A stretch of 64,000 nucleotides of DNA from Burkholderia savannae. Its GTDB lineage: Bacteria; Pseudomonadota; Gammaproteobacteria; Burkholderiales; Burkholderiaceae. Each line of letters starts with the position of its first letter. Positions within the stretch are counted from its first letter, which is position 1. The DNA is taken from positions 124,001-188,000 of the forward strand of contig NZ_CP013419.1 of the NCBI RefSeq assembly GCF_001524445.2. The letters are read 5' to 3'. A program made the translations under genes and the position numbers. Of the stretch, positions 33,169-42,328 are shown in pieces. The notes below the pieces were generated by a model. That model had not been told where the DNA came from. It saw only the letters and a list, made by a program, of their open reading frames with translations, and ran no database searches.

Positions 33169-34040
33169 AGGGGGCAAAATCACGAAAACAACCGGCACTC
33201 TTTCATTTAAATTACGCTTAGCCGTGACGGCTGGATATCCGTCGTCTTATGTCAACTCCGTGAAAATTATCGAGGTTGCCTTCATATCGACGATCCTTTA
33301 CCTGACTATGTGTGCCGGCATCACACGGAAGTGAGAGGTGGCATCGTCGGCGCTCAAATACAAGGCGATCAATTCTCTCATTCTCTAGATAAAGCAATCA
33401 ATTTTCCAAAATTGTCAATCGGTAGATTCCCAACCCCTATATTATGTCATCTGCATTTCGCAATTCTTTCATTTTGCATTGCGATAAGATAATTGCTTTA
33501 TTCCCAACAAAGACTTTTCGATTCACAAACAATTCCCCTCATTTTAATGCATATGTAATGCTTATTTTGCGAATTCCGCAAGGCTCCCGCGGACAATTTC
33601 CCAATATGTAGGATGACGAAATAGATAGACTAATAGCATGTTTGGAAGTGCAAATTCTCGCCCCTTCAGCCTCCCCGATGAAGAGTACCGTTCCAAAAAA
33701 AGCCGTCGCCAAGGCACGCAAGCGCGGTCCAGATGGGCTGGAATTCGCCATTTCATCAATTTTCACACGGGCTCTAAGCAGACCAGTTGATGCGCTCAAG
33801 AGAGCGATGGAGGGAGATCATCCAGATTCTTTTCGTAGATTGACAACAATCTGTCCAAGACACCATATTGTTTACAAAGTTATGTGTATATACTTGTACC
33901 CGCACTAGTAGATGATCGGCGTCCGCCATTACCTTAGTAGCTTAACGAATTGCGGTCGATCACTTGTGCATGGATGGTGAGCACGTTGTCGTTCAAGGCG
34001 CGAGCGCCTGTTATGGCTCGCAGAGTCAGACCCTCACGTG
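33169..34040. other. AT-rich intergenic region, no clear gene
   Basis: About 870 bases, markedly AT-rich between 33.2 and 33.9 kb. Frames of 60-88 codons exist on both strands (33310-33492, 33539-33799, 33642-33908), but none has a good ribosome binding site or recognisable product. The plus-strand frame at 33642-33908 has a basic KKAVAKARKRG stretch and is the least unlikely. Composition suggests acquired DNA. Confidence 0.45.
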
Positions 34041-35561
34041 ATGAGTGACGCCATGCCGGAAGCCTCGCCGTCGACTGCCCCGGACTCCGAACCCAAGGAA
34101 GTCCAACCCGCCGCCCCCCTTCGCTGGGGACTCTTCGCCGCCATCGGTGTCCTGATCGTCGTCCTTGCATTGCCGCTGCCTGGCGACCTGCCCATCGCCG
34201 GCCAGCGGATGCTCGCAATCCTTGCCTTTGCGATCGTCGTATGGATTACCGAGGCCGTTTCGTATGAAGCCAGTGCGATCATGATCACGTCGCTCATGGC
34301 CGCGCTCATCGGACATGCACCAAAGATCACCGATCCGTCAACGCTCTACGGCACCTCTACCGCGCTTGGCATGGCGCTCGCGGGCTTTGCAAACACCGCA
34401 CTAGCACTCGTCGCCGCCGCTCTCTTTATCTCGGCGGCAATGACGGTAACCGGGCTCGATCGACGAATCGCACTCGTCACGTTGTCCGTGATCGGTACAA
34501 GCACCCAGCGCATCCTTATCGGCAGCATCGCCGTGACGATTGCGCTGTCGCTTGTCGTACCGAGCGCGACAGCCCGCAGTGCCTGTGTGGTTCCCATCAT
34601 GATGGGCATCATCACCGCGTTCGGGGTCGACAAGAAATCGAACATCGCGGCCGGCATCATGATTACCGTCGCGCAGGCAACGAGTATCTGGAATGTCGGT
34701 ATCCAGACGGCCGCGGCACAAAACCTGCTGACGGTGGGGTTCATGGGTAAGCTGCTCGGCGAACGCGTCACTTGGCTCCAGTGGCTGATTGCCGGCGCAC
34801 CGTGGGCGATTGTTATGTCGGTCGTGCTCTTCTTCCTCGTGCGCTTCATGCTGCCTTCCGAGACCGAAACGATCCCGGGTGGCAAGGAAGCAGTCCAGCG
34901 CGAACTGACGGCACTCGGACCAATGACGGGTGCGCAGAAGCGGCTCGCCGCAGTTTCGATCGGCTTGCTGCTCTTCTGGGCAACGGAAGGCAAGCTGCAT
35001 CAGGTCGACACAGCGAGCATCACGTTCGTCGGCCTCGTGATCCTGATGCTGCCCAAGCTGGGCGTGATGGACTGGAAGACTATGCAGCAGCGCACCCCGT
35101 GGGGCACGCTCATCGTGTTCGGCGTCGGCATCAGCCTCGGCACCGCGCTGCTGACCACACAGGCGGGCCAATGGCTAGGCAAGTTCGTCGTCACGCATTC
35201 GGGGCTTGCCGACCAAGGCGCGCTCGCGATTTTCGCAATCCTGAGCGCGTTCCTGATCGTGATTCACCTGGGCTTTGCGAGCGCAACGGCATTGACGGCC
35301 GCGTTGCTACCCATTCTGATATCGGTCCTACAAACGTTACCTGGTAACGTGAATCGCGTCGGTATCACGATGCTGCTCGGCTTCACGGTCAGCTTCGGCT
35401 TCATCCTTCCGATCAATGCGCCGCAGAACATGGTCTGTCTTGGCACCGATACGTTCAACGGCCGTCAATTCGGGCGCATCGGCATCCCGGTGACGATCAT
35501 CGGCTACGCGCTAATGCTTGTCTTCGCGGAAACCTACTGGCGCTGGCTCGACTGGCTGTAG
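34041..35561 (+). CDS. DASS-family (SLC13) divalent anion:sodium symporter
   Basis: A 506-residue membrane protein with about 11-12 spans. The family marks are RMLAILAFAIVVWITEAVSY near residue 55, LVVPSATARSACVVPIMMGI near residue 175 (one of the paired SNT-like motifs), and the C-terminal counterpart GFILPINAPQNMVCLGTDTF. These carriers import di- or tricarboxylates such as succinate, malate or citrate. It is followed after 13 bases by a malate/lactate dehydrogenase gene, suggesting uptake and oxidation of a hydroxy-acid. ATG 34041 was chosen; a GTG sits one codon before. It also resembles SbtA-type sulfate carriers only distantly. Confidence 0.88.
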   Translation: MSDAMPEASPSTAPDSEPKEVQPAAPLRWGLFAAIGVLIVVLALPLPGDLPIAGQRMLAILAFAIVVWITEAVSYEASAIMITSLMAALIGHAPKITDPSTLYGTSTALGMALAGFANTALALVAAALFISAAMTVTGLDRRIALVTLSVIGTSTQRILIGSIAVTIALSLVVPSATARSACVVPIMMGIITAFGVDKKSNIAAGIMITVAQATSIWNVGIQTAAAQNLLTVGFMGKLLGERVTWLQWLIAGAPWAIVMSVVLFFLVRFMLPSETETIPGGKEAVQRELTALGPMTGAQKRLAAVSIGLLLFWATEGKLHQVDTASITFVGLVILMLPKLGVMDWKTMQQRTPWGTLIVFGVGISLGTALLTTQAGQWLGKFVVTHSGLADQGALAIFAILSAFLIVIHLGFASATALTAALLPILISVLQTLPGNVNRVGITMLLGFTVSFGFILPINAPQNMVCLGTDTFNGRQFGRIGIPVTIIGYALMLVFAETYWRWLDWL

Positions 35562-35574
35562 ACAGAGGCATCCG

Positions 35575-36624
35575 ATGAAACTTCTGATCGAATCCGCGCA
35601 CCAATTTGCGTTCGACATCCTGACCCGGCTCGACGTGCCAGATGACATCGCCAACGATGTCGCCGAACATCTCGTCGAATCGGACCGCTGTGGCTACGCC
35701 AGTCACGGCATCTCTATCCTGCCGAACTACCGCCGGGCAATCGAGACGGCGAACGTTGATCCGACAGGCCGCGCCGAATGCGTACTCGACCGCGATACGC
35801 TGATGGTGTTTAATGGCCACCGCGGGTTCGGTCAGCATGTCGGCAAAACCGTGATGCGGGCAGCCATCGAACGTGTGCGCGATCACGGCCACTGTATAGT
35901 GACGCTACGCCATTCACACCATCTGGGACGCATGGGGCACTACGGAGAGATGGTCGCCGGCAACGGTTTCGTGCTTCTCAGCTTTACGAACGTCACGAAC
36001 CGCCCGCCCGTCGTCGCGCCATACGGCGGCCGCATCGCAAGGCTGACGACAAATCCCCTCTGCTTTGCCGGCCCGATGCCGAACGGGCGCCCGCCGATGG
36101 TCGTCGATATCGCGACGAGCGCAATCGCAATCAACAAGGCGCGTGTGCTCGCCGAGCGCGGTGAGCCAGCACCCGAGAATAGCATCATTGACAAGAACGG
36201 CAACCCGACGACGGACGCGTCCGTGATGTTCGCGGAGGATCCCGGCGCGCTGTTACCGTTCGGCGCACACAAGGGCTATGCGCTCGGCCTGGTCGCGGAA
36301 TTGCTGGCAGGGGTCCTGTCGGGTGGCGGCACAATTCAACCGGAGAATCCGCGCGGCGGCGTTGCGACGAACAATCTGTTCGGAATATTGATCAACCCCG
36401 AACTCGATCTCGGCCTGAGCTGGCAGGCTGGTGAAATCGAGGCATTTCTGCGGTATCTGCACGATACGCCAACGGCGCCGGGCTTCGATCGGGTTCAGTA
36501 TCCCGGCGAGTACGAGGCGGCGAATCGCGCTCGCGCGGCGACCCACATCGACATTGCCCCAACGATTTGGTCACATCTGACGAGACTCGGCCAGTCGCTC
36601 AAAGTCGAGGTGCCAAGCGTGTAA
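35575..36624 (+). CDS. Ldh_2-family malate/lactate-type dehydrogenase (YbiC-like)
   Basis: A 349-residue NAD(P)-dependent dehydrogenase of the malate/L-sulfolactate family. Landmarks are DRCGYASHGISILPNYRRAI near residue 40, MVFNGHRGFGQHVG, the IVTLRHSHHLGRMGHYGEMV substrate-site segment near residue 105, PMPNGRPPMVVDIATSAIAI, and GAHKGYALGLVAELLAGVLS with the conserved Lys-Gly. The family oxidises 2-hydroxy acids to 2-oxo acids. It forms an operon with the DASS transporter just upstream. The exact substrate is unknown. Confidence 0.9.
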   Translation: MKLLIESAHQFAFDILTRLDVPDDIANDVAEHLVESDRCGYASHGISILPNYRRAIETANVDPTGRAECVLDRDTLMVFNGHRGFGQHVGKTVMRAAIERVRDHGHCIVTLRHSHHLGRMGHYGEMVAGNGFVLLSFTNVTNRPPVVAPYGGRIARLTTNPLCFAGPMPNGRPPMVVDIATSAIAINKARVLAERGEPAPENSIIDKNGNPTTDASVMFAEDPGALLPFGAHKGYALGLVAELLAGVLSGGGTIQPENPRGGVATNNLFGILINPELDLGLSWQAGEIEAFLRYLHDTPTAPGFDRVQYPGEYEAANRARAATHIDIAPTIWSHLTRLGQSLKVEVPSV

Positions 36625-36981
36625 TACCAGGGGACGAAGCAAAAAAAGGAAAACCTGCTGTCGCGGATCGGCGTAGTGGCCCCGGGGATGATCGCCGTAA
36701 TGACGCCAGCAGAAACGGGGGTAAAACGCGGATTCGATTCGAACGGTTGCGAGAGTGCTATTCGGGCACCCCGACGGGCCAGCGCGAGGCGCTGTAAGCC
36801 CTGTCGCAACGCAAGGCATGTCGCTACCTGGGACTGAGTCGCCGGGCGGCGACCTAGATGTAGACCACATTAAAAGTGTCACCGTTACGACAGCAAATGT
36901 GTCAATCCGCGAACGTGCGGATCGCTGAAAACGCCAATGCCTTGTTAGATAAGGGTGGCGCTGAATAGCCCGTCCGCGCAG
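36625..36981. other. IS21 terminus and IS3 orfB fragments between the dehydrogenase and the autotransporter
   Basis: 36660-36745 repeats the IS21 terminal motif (GGATCGGCGTAGTGG, GATCGCCGTAATGACGCC, GGGGTAAAACGCGG) seen at 3757 and 8227. 36770-36860 encodes REALSQRKACRYLGLSRRAA in broken frames, an IS3 OrfB start. No gene. Confidence 0.6.
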
Positions 36982-38022
36982 TCACTGTAGCCAACTCATC
37001 CCAACGCCTATCGTCTTTCCTTCCGAGCTCAACCCGATCCCTGTCCGGACCTTCAGATTGCTCGAGAGCCATGCTGTGCCTCCAAGCGCCATCGCATGGT
37101 AACCTTTGTAGGAACCCACACCAATGCCGATCGACAACGTCTTGTTCCTGTCGACGTCGGGGATCATCGTCAACGCAGTCGCGGCAGCCACGCCCGCGTA
37201 TGCACTACGTGCGGTAGCATCGATCTGCCGCTGCAATTCGCCGAAGCGGCGTTCCGATTGAACCGTTATTGTCTTTAATGCCGAATTGAGCTGGTTCACA
37301 TTTACCGCATCTGTTCCTTCTGTACCTGGCGCAACATGCACGATCTGGCGTTCGCCGCCGGCTTGTTCGACCGACACCGTGTTGTCTCGCGTCGCCTGCG
37401 AGCCTGCCCCCAGTGCGACTGAGTCGACGCCCGAGGCGGCGGCATCCGCGCCCAGCGCAATCGGCCTTTCGGCTTTCGCGCTCGAGATCCAATCGGGCGC
37501 AACCGCATCTTCCCATTCCCCCTCGAACTCATCGCGTCCGCTGCCGAACAATTCGTTGTCTGATTTCCCGGTCGATTCGGGCGAAATATTGCTCGAATAG
37601 CCCTCAATTTTGCTCAGATAGCCTTTAGTAACGTCTAGATGCTCCTTAATAGAGCTCTGTTTGATCTCGAGTTCACTCTCAACGTCGTTAACGATTTTCG
37701 AATACCACTCAATGATTTTCAAATAATCATCATCTACGAGACTGTCCTTCATTTTCCGTATATTATTCTCAATTTCACCCATAGATATATTATAATTGTC
37801 ATTTTTCGAAATACCGTGCGAAACAGGCATTGCATATGCGAAACCGACCGACGCGCACAAAGTAGCGCACACACTTGCTGATCGAATTCCGCTCCAGCCA
37901 TTTTTCCCACTCACGATATCGACGAACCGGATTTCTGGCCAGGATGCACCAGCCCGATCATGCCGCGCGCGATGCACCGCGAACTGTTTCACCCGCTTCC
38001 GAAACCACCCCGATGCTTCCAT
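36982..38022 (-). CDS. Trimeric autotransporter paralogous to BimA, with an acidic coiled-coil passenger
   Basis: A 346-residue protein. A long N-terminal leader has a hydrophobic core at residues 46-64 (IRSASVCATLCASVGFAYA). The passenger (residues 66-180) is AT-rich, acidic and helical, with ENNIRKMKDSLVDDD, ESELEIKQSSIKEHLD and RDEFEGEWEDAVAPDW. Then come head/neck motifs ALGADAAASGVDSVALGAGS, HVAPGTEGTDAVNVNQLNSA and a YadA-type four-strand anchor ending GVGMSWLQ. The C-terminal 160 residues closely match those of BimA at 43.3-43.8 kb. The passenger does not. It probably displays a short helical trimer at the surface. EWED at residues 169-172 resembles the acidic Arp2/3-binding end of WASP proteins. 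Confidence 0.85.
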   Translation of the reverse strand: MEASGWFRKRVKQFAVHRARHDRAGASWPEIRFVDIVSGKNGWSGIRSASVCATLCASVGFAYAMPVSHGISKNDNYNISMGEIENNIRKMKDSLVDDDYLKIIEWYSKIVNDVESELEIKQSSIKEHLDVTKGYLSKIEGYSSNISPESTGKSDNELFGSGRDEFEGEWEDAVAPDWISSAKAERPIALGADAAASGVDSVALGAGSQATRDNTVSVEQAGGERQIVHVAPGTEGTDAVNVNQLNSALKTITVQSERRFGELQRQIDATARSAYAGVAAATALTMIPDVDRNKTLSIGIGVGSYKGYHAMALGGTAWLSSNLKVRTGIGLSSEGKTIGVGMSWLQ

Positions 38023-38181
38023 TCAAATCACCTCGCAAAAATTGACTGTCGTACGACGACCGAGCATTCCGCCCCTACAGTCGATCGGAACAATCGGCAT
38101 ACCTATCTCGTGCAAACTTTTGATGTCGACCGTCCAGCTATCCAGTCGGCCCTGAACAATTCACTTTGAACGACGACGGCG
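38023..38181. other. Leader region of the second autotransporter
   Basis: Short AT-richer stretch between the autotransporter start and the IS5-type remnant. No gene is seen. It must contain the promoter of the autotransporter unless that gene is silent. Confidence 0.35.
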
Positions 38182-39293
38182 TTACGCGCCGCCCGTCATC
38201 ATCAGGTTCCCGCCAATGACGCGCGCCAGAATCAGAGCGCAAAGAAGCCGCAGCTTCCTGAGGATCATCCGCAGGTTATGGCCGGCGCCGCACAGCACCG
38301 CATGAATCGCGTCGCCCAGCGCCCCTTTGAGCCAGTTCCGATCGAGCTTGCCGTCGGCCTTCATGTGGCCGATGGCCGGCTCAATGGCGCTACGGCGCCG
38401 GATCATGGCGCGCAGGCCGCGTGTAATGCCGCGCCGCAAACCCGGGTGATAGACCTGCACGCCATCGACGGCGACGCCCTTGTAGCCGCGATCGACCACG
38501 GCAATTTCCGGTTGAACGTCGCTCAGGATCGCTGCCTGTTCCAAGGCTTTGGCCAGCGTGTGTCCGTCGTACGGATTGCCCGGCATCGAGTTGCCGCTCG
38601 ACGTCTCGCATCACACGCCCCACGCGCGAACGCAAAGTCCGCAGCGCCTTCCTCATCCGCTTGTACTGCTTCGCATGCGCGTAGCGGCCAATCTGGCTCG
38701 CCAGACGAGGCGCTTCGCGGTTGTAGTTCTGCCGCAGCTTCAGCCCGTGCCGAGCGGCGGCCTTCACCAGATGTTCCCGGCAGCGTTCCAGCAGGCGCGA
38801 ATCGCTCGGATGGGCAATCGCCTTCTCCATCACCGTTGTGTCAACGATCACTCGCTTCAGGCTCGCGCTCTTGATGACGCTGGCCCGTTTGGCCGCTTCG
38901 ATCGTCTCGGCCAACAGTTCTTCAACACCGGCCTCACCCAGGCGCTTCCTCCAGCGCGTCAGGCTCGATGGATCGATCGGCGGCTTCGTCTGCAAGTACG
39001 TCTCGCCCGTGAACACCTGCCAATACAGGTTCTCCAGCCATTGCCAGACCACGTCTTCGTCTGACAGGTCGAATGCGTGCTGCAAGTACAGCAGCCCCGC
39101 AACCAGGCGCGGCGAGGTCGCCGGCCGGCCCCGGTTCGAAACGAAGCTCACGCTCATCATCGCGCTCAACCGATCCCAATCGATCCCAATCGATCAGCTC
39201 GGCTAACCGCACCAGCGGATGCTTCAGGTTGATCTGCTCGCGCAGCGGTTGGCGGAAGAAATCTCCCTCCGTCACCGGCGTCTTCGGCCCCAT
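38182..39293 (-). pseudogene. IS5-family transposase, frameshifted and internally deleted
   Basis: The 5' part reads MGPKTPVTEGDFFRQPLREQ, then INLKHPLVRLAELIDWDR. A tandem 11-base GATTGGGATCG duplication (38.17-39.19 kb side, near 39170-39192) throws it out of frame. The next frame reads SAMMSVSFVSNRGRPATSPR, then LEHAFDLSDEDVV-like core and VIVDTTVMEKAIAHPSDSRL with a catalytic D. A deletion near 38590 then joins it out of frame to MPGNPYDGHTLAKALEQAAI, then IAVVDRGYKGV and AIEPAIGHMKADGKLDRNWL. Three lesions make it dead. Confidence 0.85.
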
Positions 39294-39833
39294 CCAGACC
39301 TCGTCAGAATTTGCAGGAAACACGCGTCAATATGACTGCACCTTGCAATTCCCACAACACCGCTTCAGCCCACGAGCCTTGCTGTATAAGCCTTGGCGGA
39401 TTGTTCAGGGCCGACTATCCAGGCGCAGGACGCTCGCACTTTCACGTTCATTCTCTCCACGAACATGCGCGACCGAATCGGGAAAACACTTGATTTTCCG
39501 GGCGAGCGATTACGATTCACACCCCGTATACGCGGCCGGAGCCGGACATTGCACCCGATGCATCGACCTCGATCGTTAGTAGATGCCGTTCATTCCTGTT
39601 CCTTTCATTTGAACACGTTTCGACTTCGATCAAAGCGACGCCGCCGAATAGCCAAATATCGGTTGTTTCCCCGACGCCCGGACATCAATTGCCTGAAACA
39701 ATTGTGCCTCTGAATCGCCTGCTGAATGACCTACTTCTGTCATCGAGGCTGCGCCGCACGCACTCTCCGATACGAACAACAGTCATCCAGGTATCCGAAT
39801 CACTTCGGATGGTGGCAAAAAGGGACCTACTGC
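39294..39833. other. Upstream region of the amidase gene, no gene seen
   Basis: About 540 bases with only short open frames of poor composition. It probably holds the right end of the dead IS5-type element and the promoter of the amidase gene. No terminal repeat could be set with confidence. Confidence 0.4.
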
Positions 39834-40841
39834 ATGAGCAAACAACGTCAAGCGCCACGCAATGGCACCGCTAACGCGGAACGGCGCCATTTCCTTGCGC
39901 GCGCTCCGCTATTCGCCGCAGGCACGCTCGCGTTGCCCGCGGTCACTGCATATGCTGCTGGTGAGGACGCACGCAATGCACGTTACGCGATCGACAAGTC
40001 AATCTCGTCGCCGAATCAGGACTCGCGCGTACGCACGCTCGTGCTGCATTACACCGCACAATCGCTCGCGCGCTCCGTCGCGCTGCTGACAGATCCGGCG
40101 CGGCCGGTGAGCACGCACTATCTCGTGCCCGATGCGGCCGATGACGGCAAGCGCTTCGGTGTCTATGAACTCGTGCCGGAATCTGGCCGCGCGTGGCACG
40201 CCGGCGTCAGCTATTGGCAAGGCGAGCGACTGCTGAACGCGAGTTCCATCGGCATCGAGATCGTTAATATCGGATTCCCGGAAGATGATGAACATATCCC
40301 GCTGATGAAGCGGCGATGGTCTCCATATCCCAGCGCGCAGATTGTGGTGATCGGAGAACTCGCAGCCGATATCGTAGCGCGCCACCAAATACCTCCCCAC
40401 CGGGTTGTCGGCCATGCGGACATCACTCCTGGGCGCAAGGTCGATCCGGGGCCGCGATTCCCGTGGAAAGTGCTGTACGAACAATACGGCGTGGGAGCAT
40501 GGCCTGATGCGGAGGCCGTTGAGTACTACCGCAATCGCCGGCCATTCGACTGGAATTTCAGCGAACTACAGGCCAAGTTACTTGCGTACGGGTACGACAC
40601 GCCGCAAAGCGGCATTTTCGACGCACAGACGAAGGATGTTGTCACAGCATTCCAGATGCACTTCCGCCCTACGCAATACGACGGTTTTCCTGATACCGAA
40701 ACCGTCGCGATTCTCGATGCGCTCCTAGAAAAGTACTTCGGCCGCGACAACCCGCGATTGCGCGACACGATGGCGCCCGAGCCCAAATCAGGCGATCACC
40801 CCCTCGCGGGGAATTCGCAGGATGCGGGCCCGGCCGCCTAG
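39834..40841 (+). CDS. N-acetylmuramoyl-L-alanine amidase (AmiD-like) with peptidoglycan-binding domain
   Basis: A 335-residue exported enzyme. The N-terminus ERRHFLARAPLFAAGTLALP ending AYA is a twin-arginine-like signal. The amidase_2 domain has TLVLHYTAQSLARSVALLTD (zinc His), SVSTHYLV-like PVSTHYLVPD, SSIGIEIVNIGFPEDD and RVVGHADITPGRKVDPGPRF (second zinc His and the K/D pair). A C-terminal peptidoglycan-binding domain covers FSELQAKLLAYGYDTPQSGI and DVVTAFQMHFRP. It cleaves the amide between MurNAc and the stem peptide in wall fragments. It lies just upstream of bimC and could help autotransporter passage or recycling; that is inference. Confidence 0.92.
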   Translation: MSKQRQAPRNGTANAERRHFLARAPLFAAGTLALPAVTAYAAGEDARNARYAIDKSISSPNQDSRVRTLVLHYTAQSLARSVALLTDPARPVSTHYLVPDAADDGKRFGVYELVPESGRAWHAGVSYWQGERLLNASSIGIEIVNIGFPEDDEHIPLMKRRWSPYPSAQIVVIGELAADIVARHQIPPHRVVGHADITPGRKVDPGPRFPWKVLYEQYGVGAWPDAEAVEYYRNRRPFDWNFSELQAKLLAYGYDTPQSGIFDAQTKDVVTAFQMHFRPTQYDGFPDTETVAILDALLEKYFGRDNPRLRDTMAPEPKSGDHPLAGNSQDAGPAA

Positions 40842-40954
40842 CGCCTATCCAGCGCGCTGATGCCGCGAACGGGAAGTAGCGCATCGACGATTGCGGCGCG
40901 GACGTACCTGCTTCCGCCCGCGTTACGACACGCCACTGAGTAACAATTGTAATC

Positions 40955-42280
40955 ATGCACTTATCCCCGTCGTATTCCGATGTAAATACCAAGCAAAACG
41001 CACACAACGTACCGAAAGTCACGTTCTCCGGTTCGTCACCGAAGCTGGATGGACAGGCGCCATCGGCACTCGACCCTCATCCACCTACACGTCAGCCGTC
41101 GGTCATGACGAACAAAGTGGACCCGCGGGGTTTCGTGGCGCCTCCAGACATGCCGACGTGGTCCGGCACCGAAGGTATGCATTTCGACTTCAACGACGGC
41201 TGCCGCGTGCTGCTGCCGGACGGTGACTGGACGGTCCGCCTGTGCGACATACACACTGATACGCCACTGTTCGACACGCAGATCGGCGCAGGCATCGTGA
41301 CGAGCACGAGGAAGCACTTCGTACCGTTCCTGATCGAAATCGACTCGGGCGGCAAGCGCGTGTTCAAGCATCAGCTCGACGCGCACGGCAAGCCCGTGCT
41401 CATTCAGTTCGAAGCGGGCCGGCTCGGCGAAGCGCTCGGCTGGTTCGGCTATGCCGTGAAATTTCAACGGCAACATCGCTGCAAGCTGACGTGCTCGATG
41501 CACGCGTCGCTGATCTCGCTGCTGAAGCCCGGCTATCCGGACATCGAGTTCGTGACGCCCGACCTCGTCAAGCCCGAGTGCTACTACGCGACATACCGAC
41601 TCGGGCGCTTCGTCGGCGACGAAGCGCGCGCGTACCAGCCGAGCGCACCGCAGCTCGTCGGAATGCACCGCAGCGCCGCATACATGCTAGGCGTCGATCC
41701 GCGCGAGGTGCCGCCACGCATCGAGTTGCTCGACGATAGCAGGCCCTTTGCAGGCCGCTATGTCTGCATCGCCGCGCAAAGCGCGCTGCGCTGCGCGCGC
41801 TGGGAGCGGCCTGGCGGCTGGCGGGAATTGCAACGGTTCCTGACGGCGACCGGCTACCGGATCGTCTGCGTCGACTCGCCTTCGCCGGATGTCGTCGACG
41901 AAAGCAGCGCGCTCGCGGATGTCGCGCATTGCCTGCCGCCCGACGCGCCGTGGACCGAGCGCGCGCGCTGGCTGCGCCACGCGGCCTGCCTGATCGGCGT
42001 GCCCGGCGATCTCTCGTGGCTCGCGTGGGCGGTCGGCACGCCAGTCGTGCTGATCAGCGGGTTCACGCATCCGGTCAGCGAGTTCGACACGCCGTACCGC
42101 GTGATCAACTTCCATGCATGCAATAGCTGCTGGAACGACGCGAGCGCGCGCTTCGACGATGCCGATGCGTCGTCGTGCCCGCGTCATGCGGGGACGTTGC
42201 GGCAGTTCGAATGTGCGCGGCTCGTGAGCGTCGAGCAGATCAAGCATGCGATTCGATCGATTCCTGGTATCGCCGGCTGA
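40955..42280 (+). CDS. bimC: BimC, TibC-like iron-binding heptosyltransferase-family protein
   Basis: A 441-residue protein of the TibC/autotransporter heptosyltransferase family. GEALGWFGYAVKFQRQHRCK near residue 155 and DPREVPPRIELLDDSRPFAG lead into a glycosyltransferase-9-like half (CLIGVPGDLSWLAWAVGTPV, then VLISGFTHPVSEFDTPYRVI). At the end, Cys389, Cys392, Cys408 and Cys420 (HACNSCW...SSCPRH...FECARL) have the 3-16-12 spacing of the iron-binding cysteines in TibC. In B. thailandensis the homologue works with BimA and is needed for actin-based motility. The start is uncertain: ATG 41105 is an alternative and neither has a clear ribosome binding site. Confidence 0.88.
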   Translation: MHLSPSYSDVNTKQNAHNVPKVTFSGSSPKLDGQAPSALDPHPPTRQPSVMTNKVDPRGFVAPPDMPTWSGTEGMHFDFNDGCRVLLPDGDWTVRLCDIHTDTPLFDTQIGAGIVTSTRKHFVPFLIEIDSGGKRVFKHQLDAHGKPVLIQFEAGRLGEALGWFGYAVKFQRQHRCKLTCSMHASLISLLKPGYPDIEFVTPDLVKPECYYATYRLGRFVGDEARAYQPSAPQLVGMHRSAAYMLGVDPREVPPRIELLDDSRPFAGRYVCIAAQSALRCARWERPGGWRELQRFLTATGYRIVCVDSPSPDVVDESSALADVAHCLPPDAPWTERARWLRHAACLIGVPGDLSWLAWAVGTPVVLISGFTHPVSEFDTPYRVINFHACNSCWNDASARFDDADASSCPRHAGTLRQFECARLVSVEQIKHAIRSIPGIAG

Positions 42281-42328
42281 TTCCGGCAACCGACAATCAG
42301 CCTCGCTCATTCCGTACATCCTCACCGT

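Noticed and set aside
33310..33908. Small genes in the AT-rich gap before the DASS transporter
   Set aside because: Three overlapping frames on both strands, none with a ribosome binding site or a sensible product.
35337..35349. GTTACCTGGTAAC palindrome like the IS66 passenger operator
   Set aside because: Single copy in the middle of the transporter coding sequence, away from the IS66; best explained by chance.
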